DNA of 64,000 nt from Epiperipatus broadwayi (GCA_028023455.1 JAQFVV010006215.1:5997230-6061229); one strand, 5' to 3'. Counted from the stretch's first letter, positions 1 through 12,779 are shown. Made by a program: numbers and translations. The notes: generated from the sequence alone by a model not told the origin.

Positions 1-3000
1 TTATATTAAACTTCTTCCCCACCTCCTAATTTTTATTATAAATCTTTTATTATTTTTCAATAACTTTTTCAGTTCTTGCAATCTTTTTTTTTTTTCAAAA
101 TGTTTAGATGACATCAATTAAACATTCCATAGATATCTTTTATTAAATGCAATTCCTAGAATTCTTTATATTATTCAAGTATTTATTTTAAAATCATGAT
201 TATTTAATTAAACCTACATGAAAAAAATTAGAAAAATTCAATTTTAAATTAAAATTACGTTTGTAAAGTGTTATTCAACTTTTTAATTGATTAAATGAAA
301 ATATTCGTTGAATTCTTTTCAATATAGCAAGATGAAACACCTTTAAATTGTCCAAGGCAAGGCCTCTCTGACAAGAGAGAGAGAGAAAAAAAAGGATTAC
401 TTACCAGGCGCGCCAACTATTAGCGGACAATGTTTTAGTAGTTTTCAATTCTTGTTTTATTCTCTAGCTAAAAATAAAGTTTGTTAAGATACCCATTTAC
501 CAAAATAATTGAATAACTACCGTAGCTACGTTGCTAAGGGTTGTTTATTTGACAAAAAAAAAAACTTTCTGGAAACGTGAATAAATTTCAGACTATTTTG
601 ATCTAAATTTAGACAATTGGTTATAGGCATAGAACTGAATGAATTAACTATTATGCCATAATATTCTTAGTACTATGTGCGTGGGAATATATATAATAAA
701 TCTAAGTAGGAGAATCTTGGAAATTTTTTCAATTCGTAAATGGGCTCACGATTTTGCTTTCAGATAGTTAGTTGCTCAATGGGTAGTTAGATAGAAATGA
801 TTTCCCAAGTTAATCTAGATTACATTAACGTCAGTGTGCTACTGTAAAACACACAAAAAAAGTAATTGAATAAAAGGTAGCCTTTTCTAAAGACAAAAGA
901 AAGAGCATAATTCTATAGATGCTGAGTCTACATATTATCTTTAATTCATATTTTACTCCTACTTTTTAGTATAAAACTAACCCCTGTGCTTTAGAATCAT
1001 TCCAGTTCTACAATTGCACAAGCTCATGCAAATAGTTTATTGATACCTATGAAATATATTTTATTCACAATTGGGCAAACACTGAATGGCAAATGTAGAT
1101 CACTGCTGTTTAATTTAATTCAAATTAAATTTTGTCATGTTTACTGTTTTACATATACATGTTCTGTCTTTCTATATGATTATTTTGTGTAGACTTTTTT
1201 TTTGCCAATAGCGCATCTAACGTTATTAAATTATTTGAATCCTGTTACTGGCAAGCAGTACATCCTGTTCATTTTTCTGACTTATATTTCAAATCCCTAT
1301 TCTGAAAATATTTTTATTTCAAAAGGCTTTCCAAATTCAATAATCTTTGAAATATTGCATATGATAATAAAAAGTAACTTTTTAATAATAGTCAAATTCT
1401 ATCTTTGTTTATTCAAGGATCTCTGGGTAATAACATTTATTAATTTTCTAATTGGATTTGTCAATGCCGAGATGAAAACCTATTTGATGTATAATATATT
1501 ACATGACTAAGCAATTTGGAAAATGTTTCTAAGAAGCTCACAAGTATATAGGTCTATTATGGAACAATATAAAAAGGGTTTAATTTTTTCTATTTGTGCA
1601 TCATAAAATTCACCAGATAAACTTCAATCACAAGCGACTATTTTCATAAAAAATAATATAATGTTAGAATCCACAAGTAAGGAATGATGGTAATGACCTT
1701 CATATCTGAAATCCAGCCTCGGATAGAGGAAAAGTCCTGTGATGCTTATAAGATTAAGTCATTCGTTTGTCCAAGTCTAGATAATTTGTCCAATTTTTAA
1801 AGCCTTTTTTGTCTTTTTTCTATTCTTTGATCCTATTATTTTTAGTCAGTCAAATTAGGTGGGGACTGATCATCATAAGCTTTTCATGCAACTGATCATC
1901 TCCTTTATTGACCGTGACAATTAAATTGGATGTTGGTATAATTGCATTTTCCTTATTTATTCACACTTGCAGCATTTGAGATCTATTTTCTTATTGTTTC
2001 TTGTGTTTTTGTTTTTTTTGTGCACAACCCTCGGTACTAAGAATGGAATGATGGAAGCAAGTTTAAAAAATGATAAATCCTTAATTATTATTTTTGTATG
2101 AGGATTACAATCAAGAATAAGTTTCTGAAATTGGATTTGGGATAACATTCCAACTCAACAAATAATTGCACAGTTGGTCAATCCTAGTATGGAATCCATC
2201 TTCCTACAATGAAAGTGAAAAAACCTAAAAAAAAAAAAAGCTAGGTTAAAAATAATCCATCTGACAATCTGGTTAAATTACCATATTTATTAAGATCATT
2301 ATAAAGGTGTTTTAAAATTGGTCATGGTAATATTAGTAAAGCAGAAAGTAATGGTAATAATAAAAGTATTTTAATAATGTTTTTTATTTAACTTTATCAG
2401 TATCATAATGATAATCTGTGTGGTAGTTGCTGTTTTTAGAAAAAATATTTCATTAACAGAAGAAAAACAATTTTCTTTATTAGTAGAATTAAAATAGCAT
2501 TAGATCTGGTTAATGGTTTTATTTTCAATTTTCAGCTAAATATTAGAGATAATGAATAGATTGTGTGAACCAGAATAGGCTGAAAAGCAGATATATGAGA
2601 AAGTTAAACAGTTTTTTAACATTTCAAAACTATATTGTAGCTGCTGCAGAACCCTATAGTTTTATTTTCAATTCTCGTTTTAAAACATTTCTGTGAAAAT
2701 ATTTAATGATTTTGTTATTTTCAAATAGGATTGATTATAGCATTAGATATTCAGAATTTGTGAAGATTGCTTTTATAATCTAAAATAAAAGAAATAAACT
2801 GAGAAAAAAATGTCTTTATGATCTCATTTTATTTCAATTACATGAAATTTAAGAACATTCTCATTATTATATAATTGACTGAATTTTAAAACACTATTAA
2901 ATCGCTAGAATTTTCCCCTTATTTTCAACATAAGCTCTCTAGCATCATAACATAAAATTTAATTTTAAAAAATTATTTAAAAATATTTTTTAATATACTG

Positions 3001-3789
3001 AAAATATGATACCAAGATTGTAAGTTCAGAGTGCTATTCAACTTATTTAATGTGATATCAAACCTATACAGTGAATGTGCAAACTAAGTTTGAAGTGAAC
3101 TCTTCAAAACCTGTATTCAACACATGTAGCTGCCCAAATTTAATATTAGTATAACTGTTCTTAATGAAAATCATCTTTCAGAGTTAGGAAGTTTCATTAA
3201 ACAGATAGAAATTGATGACTTTTTACTTTTTGAAAGAATAGATCACTAGAAAAAGAAGGCTGCATTGTGTTGGATTTGCTATTATGTTTAATTTGGTATC
3301 TTTTATTTTGGAAATTTTTAATGAGTCAATGAAAGATTAATGATATTAAAGTTTAATTTCTGCAATTATATCTTAATCCATTTTATCAATGCCTATGCTT
3401 ATATTCAGAGAGGCAAAAAAATCTATGTTGGATAGTTTTTTAAAAACATTAGTACAGCTAATGATATAAACAATAAACATTGGTTCTACAAATTCAAATG
3501 ATTTTTAGTACAATATGTAGACTGGCTATGACAAACACTTTAGATAATAGCTCTAGAGGAATTTGAAATGCATTCATTCTTAAAATGATGACACAATTAA
3601 TTACATTATAAATAGAATTAAGAATGCACACATAAAAAAAGGACATTCATATAATAGAATTTACAAGTGAAGAATATTGAATAGATCATAATTTAATATG
3701 TTCCAAGTTAAAATATTTGCAGTAAAAATAGATTCTATTCAAAACATTTCTTAAAAACATCTATTATTGTAATGAAATTTCAACCACAG
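1..3789. other. AT-rich intergenic DNA without a recognisable gene
   Basis: Apart from the possible exon described at 375-510, I see no gene here. Open frames such as 1202-1510 (+) and 1957-2148 (-) have low-complexity, AT-driven composition and no recognisable motif, so I treat them as chance. The sequence is AT-rich, with A and T runs and short purine tracts (GA repeat near 376-390). Confidence 0.6.
375..510 (-). other. Possible first exon and splice donor of a minus-strand gene running off the left edge
   Basis: On the minus strand a strong donor (CTG|GTAAGTAAT, exon end at 405) follows a CpG-rich GGCGCGCC segment, which stands out in this AT-rich setting. All three minus frames upstream of the donor soon meet stops and there is no ATG, so a 5' untranslated first exon is more likely than a coding one. 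About 100 bp further upstream (516-540) is GTTGCTAAGG, resembling an RFX/X-box half site. An acceptor-like TTTATTTTTAG also lies just upstream (about 468-478), so a small internal non-coding exon is possible. No protein supports this; the call rests only on signals. Confidence 0.25.
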
Positions 3790-3918
3790 TAACACAAACA
3801 TTACATGATCACCATTTCCTATACTTACACAAGCTATTATTAGTGGTAGCAAACTCTCCATACACTAGTGCTGCCCAGTGCAAGCGTAATCAATGAATGC
3901 ATGCCTAATCATCCAATA

Positions 3919-3960
3919 TCCCTAGACTAGTTTCTAGCTTGTGTTTTTCATCAGTGAGGT
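3919..3960 (-). ncRNA. Hammerhead-like ribozyme motif (left arm)
   Basis: Read on the minus strand, CTGATGA is followed after 13 nt by GAAAC-TA-GTC, the full conserved hammerhead core with GUC as the cleavage triplet. Helix I pairs only partly (ACCTCA with TAGGGA) and helix II is damaged by a G-to-A change. It is probably a decayed ribozyme. The span is 42 nt, as in the other copies. Confidence 0.5.
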
Positions 3961-4005
3961 GCTTTGGATCTGACAGCACTGCAGCAGTGCTCTCAGATTC
4001 AAAGC

Positions 4006-4047
4006 TCCTCACTGATGAAAGCCATAAGCCAGAAACTAGTTTGGGGA
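4006..4047 (+). ncRNA. Hammerhead-like ribozyme motif (right arm)
   Basis: Helix I strands TCCTCA (4006-4011) and TGGGGA (4042-4047) form six pairs including one G-U. The core reads CTGATGA, then AGC-CATAA-GCC (an A/C mismatch in helix II), then GAAA. Helix III is the minimal palindrome ACTAGT with cleavage triplet GUU. All invariant core bases are present. The A-A opposition at 10.1/11.1 is unusual for hammerheads. Confidence 0.6.
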
Positions 4048-4683
4048 TATTAAATGAGTAGGTACTAGAAGGGATGCACAAACCTTCCTGCATCCATTGA
4101 TTACTAAGGCTTACACTGGTGACACTACTGTATGATGGAAAGTTTGCTACTGCTAATTATAACACAAACAACCAGCTTTGAAATCTGCAATTTTAAAACT
4201 TTTTACATTAGAGGCTTAGAAATATATCTGCATTGTTCTTTTTAAGTATTTTACTCTTCTGTTCAATAAAGAAAAGATTCTGGCTTTCTGATTCTATTAT
4301 TAATAACTTGACTAATAGAATATATGATACTTTTCCTTTCACATGATAATAAATTTGAATATAGAATGTCATAATCAACAGATTTAAAGACACAAGTTCT
4401 ATAACTGACAAATAGATTTATAAACAATAAAGTGATACATCACTAAAAATCTCTAGATCGTTTTTTAATGCCTTGAAAGCAATATATCAAAATTTAAAAA
4501 AATATAATCCTATTAAATTCACGAATAACACTCTTATGTAGCAGGTGGAGAGAATATTTTGATTACCTTTAGAATAACAATACAAAAATAATTACTTTTA
4601 ATATATTCATTCTATTCTACTCATTTAAATTTGGATATTCTATTTAATGGAGTAAAAACATCTCTTTTTTTTTTCTCTTCATG

Positions 4684-4775
4684 TCATAGCATCGGCCGGG
4701 ACGCGAACCCACAACCATCTGCAACCAACTACTTACTTGCATGGCGGCTGCGATATCTCTCGGCTAACAATGCAA
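4684..4775 (-). repeat. tRNA-derived SINE head
   Basis: On the minus strand there is a box A-like TTAGCCGAGAGA and, about 50 nt later, a box B-like GGTTCGCGTCCC, followed by a purine/A-rich tail (GAAGAGAAAAAA). It is CpG-rich relative to its surroundings. It does not fold as an intact tRNA cloverleaf by eye, so a SINE or tRNA pseudogene is the better call. Confidence 0.6.
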
Positions 4776-5299
4776 GACTCTTTTTAATCTAAAAATAAAA
4801 GAATTGGTTGCTTAACAAAATGCAATATTATTTTACTGAAAAAATATATCTTATAAGAGAATATAATGATGAGAAATTATTAGGCAGATGTTGATTGGAT
4901 TCATATTTATAAGTTTAAGAGATAGATAGAATTACAGTAACAAAATAAATCATACTGCCATTTGGCATATAGTAAAAAAATACCCTCAAAAAGAAATAGA
5001 GGCAGAAGTTAATCAACACTATTAATTGCTCGTTAATTTCCAGACAATTAATAGTTTAAGCAAAATTAATATTTCACAAATTACTAAAAAAAATAAAAAG
5101 AGAACTATTGTTATTTAAATAATAATGATTATGTTGTTTCAAAAATTGTACTTCTTTAATCAAAGGCTGATTAAAAAATTGGTAATAGAATATTAATATC
5201 AAATAAGAATAATCATATCATTGGGTAGTTTTTATCTCCATTTCTCTTTAACAAGTTTATGAAATTTATAGGTATATGACACAAGCTATAAATTCAAAA

Positions 5300-6775
5300 C
5301 TATTGGAATTTTCTTAGGGATGCTTCTATTGTTCCATTTTATAAAGGAGGTAGACAAAATGGCAACAATTATTATGGAATATCATGTCAACTATTAAAAT
5401 AAACCTATTTTCAAGAATTTTGTAGAATATCATGATTTATATGGTTTTAATAATCAAGAACCATTATCACATGCAGGAAAACTATTGGGAATTAAGATAT
5501 GATTTATAGTTGTTTTTATTGATATGATTAAGACATTTGACTCAATTAATAAAAAAAATATTGTAACAAATTACTTGGTTGTCTATCAAAGCTTATTCAT
5601 AATATACATCTCTATGATGAAGTGAACAGAAATATTATGAGAGGTATAAAATCTGAAGCATGTCTTTGGAAACTATTTAAAAATGTTTTCACAAAATATT
5701 ATTAAGATGTGATTATGGAATTCTTTTTTTTAATTGATTAAACACAAAAACAATAAATTCATCTTGATTTCCTAATTTACAGTATGCTAACACTTGCACA
5801 CTTTTTTCCAATTAATAAAAGTATCTACAGAATATGAATATTTTGAACACAACATATAATCACTTTGGTTTAGTGATTAATGTTCAAAAAAATCAAGTTT
5901 TTTTAATCAGCCAATAAAAAAAAAATATTCTGGGCTTAAGAATATGAGTCAATTTAAATATCTTCATAGCTTTTTTTAATAGAAAGGAGAATTTATATGT
6001 TTAGGTGTGACACAAAGTCTAGTAAACTGCTAATGTATTTACTAAGCTAAAAAATATATTTAATCACTGATGTTATTAATACTGATAATCAATACCAACA
6101 CACTTTTTTATATATTTAACACAATGCAAACATAATATTTATTCTATCAGGGATTTCTAAAATATTTTTAATTTTTTTGACTGTATAATAGATTTCTTCA
6201 GAGAACTTTCCAGTACTTAAAAAAGGTTTAAACTAGTTGTACAAATAGCTGATAGTTTATCCAATTATTGAATAAAAAATAATACTTAAAATCAAAATTC
6301 TAATTAATATATTCTTCATTGGATTGTATATATAAAATGAAAGAATAATATCAGACTTTTGGAAAAAAGTATTTTACGCTGAATATGGACCTAAATTTAT
6401 TAAGGAAACAAACTGCTTACATTATAAAGATTATCTCAAAGATATTTTAAAACAAAGTGCAACAATGATCATTTTTAGTGGAATGATGTCACAAAGGATA
6501 GAATACAATAGAGAGCTAGTTAGATGAGATATTGAAATCTTTCAGGAAAAAATGGTTGCCAAAAAAAAAAGTTAAAAAAAAAATCACAAAATATTTAAAT
6601 AGACTAGTAGACCAGTTTGTTTTATATGTTGATGAATTTCTATCTCATGGATTGGTTTATGTAGTCGTTACAAAACTGATCTCTAATGCATTAATTTTAG
6701 TCTTTCTAAAAAAATTCCATGAATTTGGAATGGCTATACTTGATTATGAGAAATTACTATTGATAGTTGTATCAT
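5300..6775 (+). mobile_element. Decayed non-LTR retrotransposon (LINE) reverse transcriptase
   Basis: Shifted and stop-riddled frames read like a LINE pol in order. RDASIVPFYKGG (5316-5351), followed by a NNYYGIS stretch, matches the RD..IVP.YK.G / N.YRGISL region of the reverse transcriptase. IDMIKTFDSIN (about 5518-5550) matches the ID..KAFD.I catalytic block A. Later text includes TRKAYI-like and 'FKYL' pieces. The open frame at 6532-6777 lies where the C-terminal part would be but is not convincing alone. The copy is old: many stops and frameshifts, and no clear ends. Confidence 0.6.
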
Positions 6776-6844
6776 AAAATAATAAAACTTTTACATTAAA
6801 ATGTATTATCTACATTTAAAAAAACACATATGGTTTTATTGTTC

Positions 6845-6930
6845 AGGAGTTCATAAGAAGTTCAGGCGCCAGAGTCGATCCTGGTACTTCCCGATCCCCA
6901 AGTCAGATGCTCTACCAACTGTGACAAATT
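6845..6930 (-). repeat. tRNA-like SINE head or tRNA pseudogene
   Basis: On the minus strand CACAGTTGGTAGAGCATCTGACT resembles a tRNA D-arm with box A, and AGGATCGACTCTGGCGCC resembles a degenerate box B. It follows directly after the LINE remnant. The 85-codon frame 6801-7058 on the plus strand is a shadow of this element, not a gene. Confidence 0.5.
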
Positions 6931-9900
6931 GCATTATATATGCCAACAATAATAGTTCAAATTTAAATTATAGATGCATTCTACTAACAATATTAAAGTT
7001 GTCTAAAGACCAGAGAAACTGGATTGATCTTAAGAGAGTTTCATTTCGTGTGGATTGATAATTGCTGAAAATTATGACAATGCATAAATATAAAAATTTT
7101 ATAATTTTATGGCAACATTTCTTCAGTTACTATTAACCTTATAAGATTTTTTATATATCTTAAGTATTAAATAGCAGATAGAAGTAATTCTAAACTGTTA
7201 AATAATTAACAATAACAATTTAAAAAAAAAAAATGTATATATAAACAGTAATATTTACTATTTCAAAATGTTCAAAGTAGTAATTTAATTCAAAACTACT
7301 GGTAACTAGTGTTTATTATTAATATTAAAATATAATTTATTAAATCGCCAAAGCTCAACACAAAATATTGATATATGTAGTAAATAGTTGTTTTAAAACA
7401 ATTCAGATGTAACTGCTATTTTAAACAAATTTTATTAAAGCCAGCAATAATTCAATCAAAAATAATATGCACTGTATTAAGAGGCAAACAGAATTAGCTT
7501 AAGCTCTATTAAATTATGGAAAACGCTATGGTGATCCTTAATGCATCTGCCTCCCACAAATTACTCTTAAAAAAATGTAATATAACAAAAGTTTTTTTTT
7601 TATATTAAGTTTATCACGATCAATATTTGTGTCATGTTTTTAATTAATAACATCATTACCTCTCTTAAGCATGTTCAGTTCTAATGAAAGGTGATTACAT
7701 TAAAGCATCTTATAAATGGTATTATACAATATTGAAAAATCTGATAATTTGATTAAAAATATTGTCTTTGTATCAGAAAAAAAAAAAAAAATGTACATAG
7801 CCATACAGATGCTTTTTTAACTTCTGATATCAAAATTATCTTTTCCAAGTTCTCCGATGCTGAAGAAATTGGTGAACTCATAGCTAAACCTGATATTTGT
7901 TTATACATCTGATCATCAAAAACAAAAAAATGTATTTAATAAGCTGTGAAACCTGCAGGTTTGGGCAATATTTTATAACAGAAATGATTAGATGATGATG
8001 AAATAACCTTTATTATCACTCTTAAAGTTATGATGCCATTTGTGACAGAATAAATATGAGTGTATGCTTATAGTCCCATTAATTTGGGCAGCATTTGTAA
8101 CAGACTGAAAATGTGCAATGGGAAATAAATAACTCTTAATATAGCCTGAATAAAAACATAGCCCAGTTATTGGTCACCCTACATAACAGAATAAAAATGA
8201 GTCCTGAAGTTGGACATCATCTGTAATTGAATAAAATATAAATCAAAGAAAAATAATACTAATTTTATAATACCTATGAATAATAGTATTGTTCATAACA
8301 CAATAAATATAATATACTAAGTTAACAAATACTAACCAATAAATAATCATTAAATATTCAAAATAATCTTTTATCTAATCACATATCTGATTGTTAACTA
8401 TACTAAAACAAAACAGTGATGACAATATTTAACATATGATCATGAGTTCAGATAGCATTTAGAATAAATAGAAAACAAAATCAGCACTTCAAATAGCCTA
8501 AATATAAACGTTACTTAAAATAAAGTAATTAAACCAAATATCACTGTCTCAAGATGATATATGCTTAAGATATATTTCACTTATAATCAAATGAAAATAA
8601 TGATAAATCATTCAACTATTAAATTCTAATATATGTAACAAATTAAACATTGCTTATAATAATACAAACTTATACAAAAATTTAACAATGTTCATATCTA
8701 AATGAAATAATTCGTGGATGATTGAAATGATAGCTTTAGCATGACCTATACACTTACAATATTCATATCTAAATAAATAAGATTCAATAATTAATTTTAA
8801 ATCCTAGTTTAATAAAATAAATAATACTAACTCAGCCATGCTATACTCATATAATAATTTACTCTTACTAATCACACTATTTACAACAAGATAAAATACT
8901 TCATAATGATGTAATATCAATAACCCCATAAGATAATCTTGAATCTATAATTAATTTTATCAGTATATAAAAGAAATAGTAGATTTCGATTGGATATGAC
9001 TTAAATACAATTAAGTAATCATATCAATTACAATGTTTTATGTGTATTGTAATGGTACAGAAAATTTGGGGTAAATCTGGGGTGATGGAAAATCATCATC
9101 ATCAACTCCAGTTACTACAAAATTTAAATATTAAATATAAAAGAAATGAATATGAGCAATGAACCTGAGAGATCAGCACAGAACTATAAGTTCACCAGCA
9201 TTGCACAAAAGCAATAATCATTCATCATCATGAATGATCAACAATAGAAATAAATCAACAGTCAATGTTGTGACTGGATTTGAAAGAGGTCTATAATATA
9301 TCCAGGCTAATTTGGGCAGATTATTTAAAGAATAATTTGAATACATAAAAATGTTCGATTACTAAAACACACTGATCATCATCAACTCTCTGGTCACTTA
9401 GTTCCATTAATGTATTGGCCATCTATAAACTTAATTTCTAAATAAATAATTAAAATGAAATGTAGTGCATGGACTTTAAAGGATATCCACTTTGTTTTGG
9501 CCAGCAACATTAAACACACATCCTTTTAATATAACAGAGCATTATGCACAAATTCAGCTCAGATAACAAAAGCTCTATAATTATCACTGCGAACAAGAAC
9601 TATATAATACAACATATAATAATATTTTAGGATTGAGTAAATTCACTGGAACAACTTTAATAATGAAATATCAATTTATTAATAATTAAAATGAGATGAA
9701 TGTCTGCTGAGTATGCCATGAATATATATTTGACATTCTGGTTTTGATTAGTACAATAAGCTATCACATTCTCATTTACAAATACCTCATAATAGGGTTA
9801 CATATAATATATATTAGCATTGATGTGAGTATAATAATTTATGAACATGTTTGAATTGTCATAAAAGTATAAATAAAATTCATTTTTGTAATACATAATT

Positions 9901-12130
9901 AATGACTGATTTAACATATATGTGTGCATACAATAGCATTTATAAAAAAAATAAACCTAATAAAGTATATTATATTGTCTCAATACACAATTAATTCAAT
10001 GTCAAAAGACATAAAATGCACACATATATAAATATTCAGATGTGCTGTATAATTAATTTAAAAATTAACGTTTGAATTGTCATACTTATAAAAAATTCAA
10101 TTCATTTTTGAATGTGTATGTATATAAAAATAGATAGTCCAAATCAAAGTTATTAATTAATCTCTTTATTTTTTTATAGTAAATAAGTTTTCTTTAAAAA
10201 ATATTACTTTTTTTGACAGTCTATAAAAGTTTTTCATTTTCAGGTTACTCTAATTAATTATAAACTCTTTAAAAAATACTCCAGAAAGTTCTTTTGTTCA
10301 ATAAAAAAATATTTTTGGAGTTTTTTTAATTTCAAAATAAAATCGTTTATAAATCAATGCTTTGTTTTTTTACTTATCAATTTAAGCAACAATTATTTAC
10401 TTATTTAAATTATATTTTAACAATTATCATTTTCAAGGAATTATTTAAAATATTGTTCTCAATACACATAACACTACTCACCAGCTGTACTTTATATATA
10501 TGACACAGTACTGTGCCTCACTATATATAAATAAACAATATACATATATAAACTACTTCAGCAAGCTGATGGAATCTTCGGGTAAGTTGGTCTCTTCTAA
10601 ATAGTAGACTGGCTTATCATCATCTTTGGGAGATATAATTTTCCCTGCAGTGAGATCCATTTAGTCTTAATACCATTTAATATACACACATATATATATA
10701 TGGGTTATGAACCACATAAAAGCTGGGTTTGACTTCCATGTGAAATCAAGCCCTATCATTATGAACTAGCAGCAACAGCTGGATTTGCACAGACTTGCCT
10801 TCAGTTATATCTTCATAGTAACTCTACTACAATAAAACTTTAAAAACTCCTGTAATCTTTTTTTCAACTTTTTTATAGTTAGGGTGGAATTAAAAAAACA
10901 CAGTAATTAAGTTTTCTTTATCTTGATTGAAAAAAGCTAATGACTCAATTCAACTTAATCCTTTCAAAAACAACTTTGTAGAATTTTTATCAAGATGTTA
11001 TACAAGCATCAATTTAAAAAATTTGCTAATCAAAATAATGGAATTTTGTAATTATGAGTATATTCATTGTAACACAAAAACATCCTTGCTTTAATTTCAA
11101 AATCAGAATAAAATATTAATTAGACCTTTTTAAATGTTTAATTTATAATAAAAAAAAATTTAAATTCAAAACTATTTAATCCTTAACTGTTATTCCAGTG
11201 CAATATAGAAATATCTACAAAAACTTTATTTCTACTTTTCCTTTCAACTTTATATATATATGCACACACACCATGTTGTTATATGCCATGAGACACATAA
11301 CCATCTCAGTTTATCCAAATTATTCTTTCAGATATTACTTTGGTTTATATGATGTAACACACATAAGTACTAGTTTATATTTATGATATGAAGAGATATC
11401 CTTTCATGAAATAAGTACTTCAAAATACTATGACTGAATAGATGCTAGCTTTATCTAGAACAATATGATGGGAAATTAAACTGATTCTTATCTTAGATAA
11501 AATTGATCAATCAATCTAATAAAATTATGCAAGCAGGTAGATATGACTCTTGTATTCTGACATTTGTAGTAGCTTTAAAATAAAGGCAATATCCATTTTA
11601 AAGGATAAAAATATTATAATGGTTTATAATGTAATGAAGTAATTTTGATTTTTTTCTTTTATAATAGTTTTACCATAAAATTTTCTTGATGTGCTGCCAG
11701 TTCATGGGCAGAAAATGCTGCTTCTTAGCCCTCCATTTTGTTCATTCAACTATATACTTTAAAATAAATAAAGAGAAAAACATATAATGAAATTTATACA
11801 TTTCTGTTTAAAGCCAAATCAGAGAGCACGAGTTTAAACTAGTCAGTGTAACTATAGCAATCTCTATATTCACTCTTTAAGCAATTTCAAGCAATGTCTC
11901 TCTAATAAAAATTGCATTATGCAACAAATATTTTAGAATTATTACATACAAATGTTTCATACTACAAATACAATTTTTCATCTTAACAAAAATTAAATAA
12001 TTTACGACACATTCTCATTATATTACACTGGAAATGTGTTTATCCATATTTCTTTCCAGTATAATATTACACATAAAAATAACAAATCTATTTAAAATAT
12101 TAAACATTTATTTATATTGTTTTCCTAAAG
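6931..12130. other. Intergenic AT-rich DNA with degenerate repeats
   Basis: No gene is visible. From about 7960 to 8330 the phrase (GT)AACAGAATAAAAATGAG and variants recurs at irregular 40-90 bp intervals, suggesting a worn minisatellite. Weaker echoes continue to about 9860. TA and CA microsatellites occur near 10500-10700 and 11240-11275. A possible SINE fragment (GTGATCCTTAATGCATCTG, about 7530) resembles the tRNA-like head at 31943. Confidence 0.5.
7960..8330. repeat. Degenerate tandem repeat around an AACAGAATAAAAATGAG-like core
   Basis: Near-copies of the core begin at about 8042, 8097, 8183, 8222 and 8294, with the related phrases GCCATTTGTGACAG and GCAGCATTTGTAACAG ahead of them. Spacing is uneven, so the array is old or composite. 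No ORF. Confidence 0.35.
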
Positions 12131-12149
12131 ATTTGTGATGACGGGATTC

Positions 12150-12425
12150 TAGTTGTATTTTTATATTGTACTATTTCCATCATCTAATATACATATTGAA
12201 TGTCTTTAGAAAAATTTTAACTTTTTTTTAAATATATCAAATACATTCAACTGTTAGTAAGAGCACATCAAACAGGTTAGTATATGCACATTTTGAGGTA
12301 TTATTCTCTCCTCTTCTTCAGGTGTTGCTGGCCTGATCAGTGACAGTACTAGCATGGGATTCAAACCTGGATCCTTAGATTCGTGAGTATTAAATTTTAA
12401 GGTAATGCTCTAACTGAGCCATAAT
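12150..12425 (-). repeat. tRNA-derived SINE, minus copy of an inverted pair
   Basis: Reading the minus strand, GGCTCAGTTAGAGCATT is a good box A / D-arm. GGTTTGAATCCC is a good box B 60 nt later. A tail containing TGTGCTCTTACTAACAG and later TTAGATGATGG follows. The same tail is in the plus-strand copy at 12530-12770 and in the copy near 58160-58440, so the three define one SINE family. Confidence 0.7.
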
Positions 12426-12529
12426 GTTTGGTAACCACTAATCAACTTTGCTCTTAGGAAAAAGTGGAGAAATCAGGAGGAACCTCAAAGATAAGTATAT
12501 GAAATTTCTAGACTGTTGCCTTTAGCAGG

Positions 12530-12770
12530 AGGGCTGTTGGTTAGAGCATTATTTTAAAATTCAATACTCAAGAATTTAAGGGTCCAGGTTTGAATCCCTC
12601 TTAAAAAATTGTGCATATACTAACCTGTTTGATGTGCTATTACTAACAGCTGAATGTATTTGAAATATTTAAACAAAGTTAAAATTTATCTAAAGACATT
12701 AAATATGCATATTAGATGATGAAAATAGTCCAATATAAAAATAAAATTTATTTGTATTGCTTATAATTTA
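12530..12770 (+). repeat. tRNA-derived SINE, plus copy of an inverted pair
   Basis: GGTTAGAGCATTATTTTAAAA gives the box A region, and GGTCCAGGTTTGAATCCC the box B. The tail GTGCTATTACTAACAGCTG, then TTAGATGATGAAAATAG, is the reverse complement of the neighbouring copy. The two copies are head to head with roughly 100 bp between the tRNA-like parts, so the whole 12150-12770 segment can fold back on itself. Confidence 0.7.
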
Positions 12771-12779
12771 CTATTGTGA

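Larger units (their letters stand above)
3801..4159. mobile_element. Hammerhead-bearing hairpin repeat, head-to-head inverted copy with 11-bp target-site duplication
   Basis: The left half (minus-oriented) and right half (plus-oriented) are imperfect reverse complements meeting near 3983 (AGCACTGC/AGCAGTGCT). The insertion is flanked by TAACACAAACA at 3790-3800 and 4160-4170. Each half carries the family landmarks: an outer segment like CAAACTCTCCATACACTAG, the ATCAATG(A/G)ATGC box, and a hammerhead-like core. No ORF is present. The duplication length fits target-primed retrotransposition better than a cut-and-paste MITE. Other copies of the family lie at 38, 40, 43, 52 and 55 kb. Confidence 0.75.

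Noticed and set aside
397-412. U1 snRNA-like ATTACTTACCAGGC
   Set aside because: It resembles the U1 5' end for only about ten bases and the rest does not fit U1. A minus-strand splice donor explains the similarity.
1202-1510. 102-codon plus-strand frame
   Set aside because: The first codon is not ATG, the composition is that of random AT-rich DNA, and no domain or splice context is visible.
4684-4775. Functional tRNA gene
   Set aside because: Box A and box B are present but the cloverleaf stems do not close; better explained as a SINE. The same applies to the other tRNA-like segments.
6801-7058. 85-codon frame with an arginine-rich start
   Set aside because: It overlaps a tRNA-like SINE head; the coding appearance comes from that element.
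7960-9860. CRISPR array
   Set aside because: Repeats are degenerate and unevenly spaced, and the DNA is from an animal nucleus.
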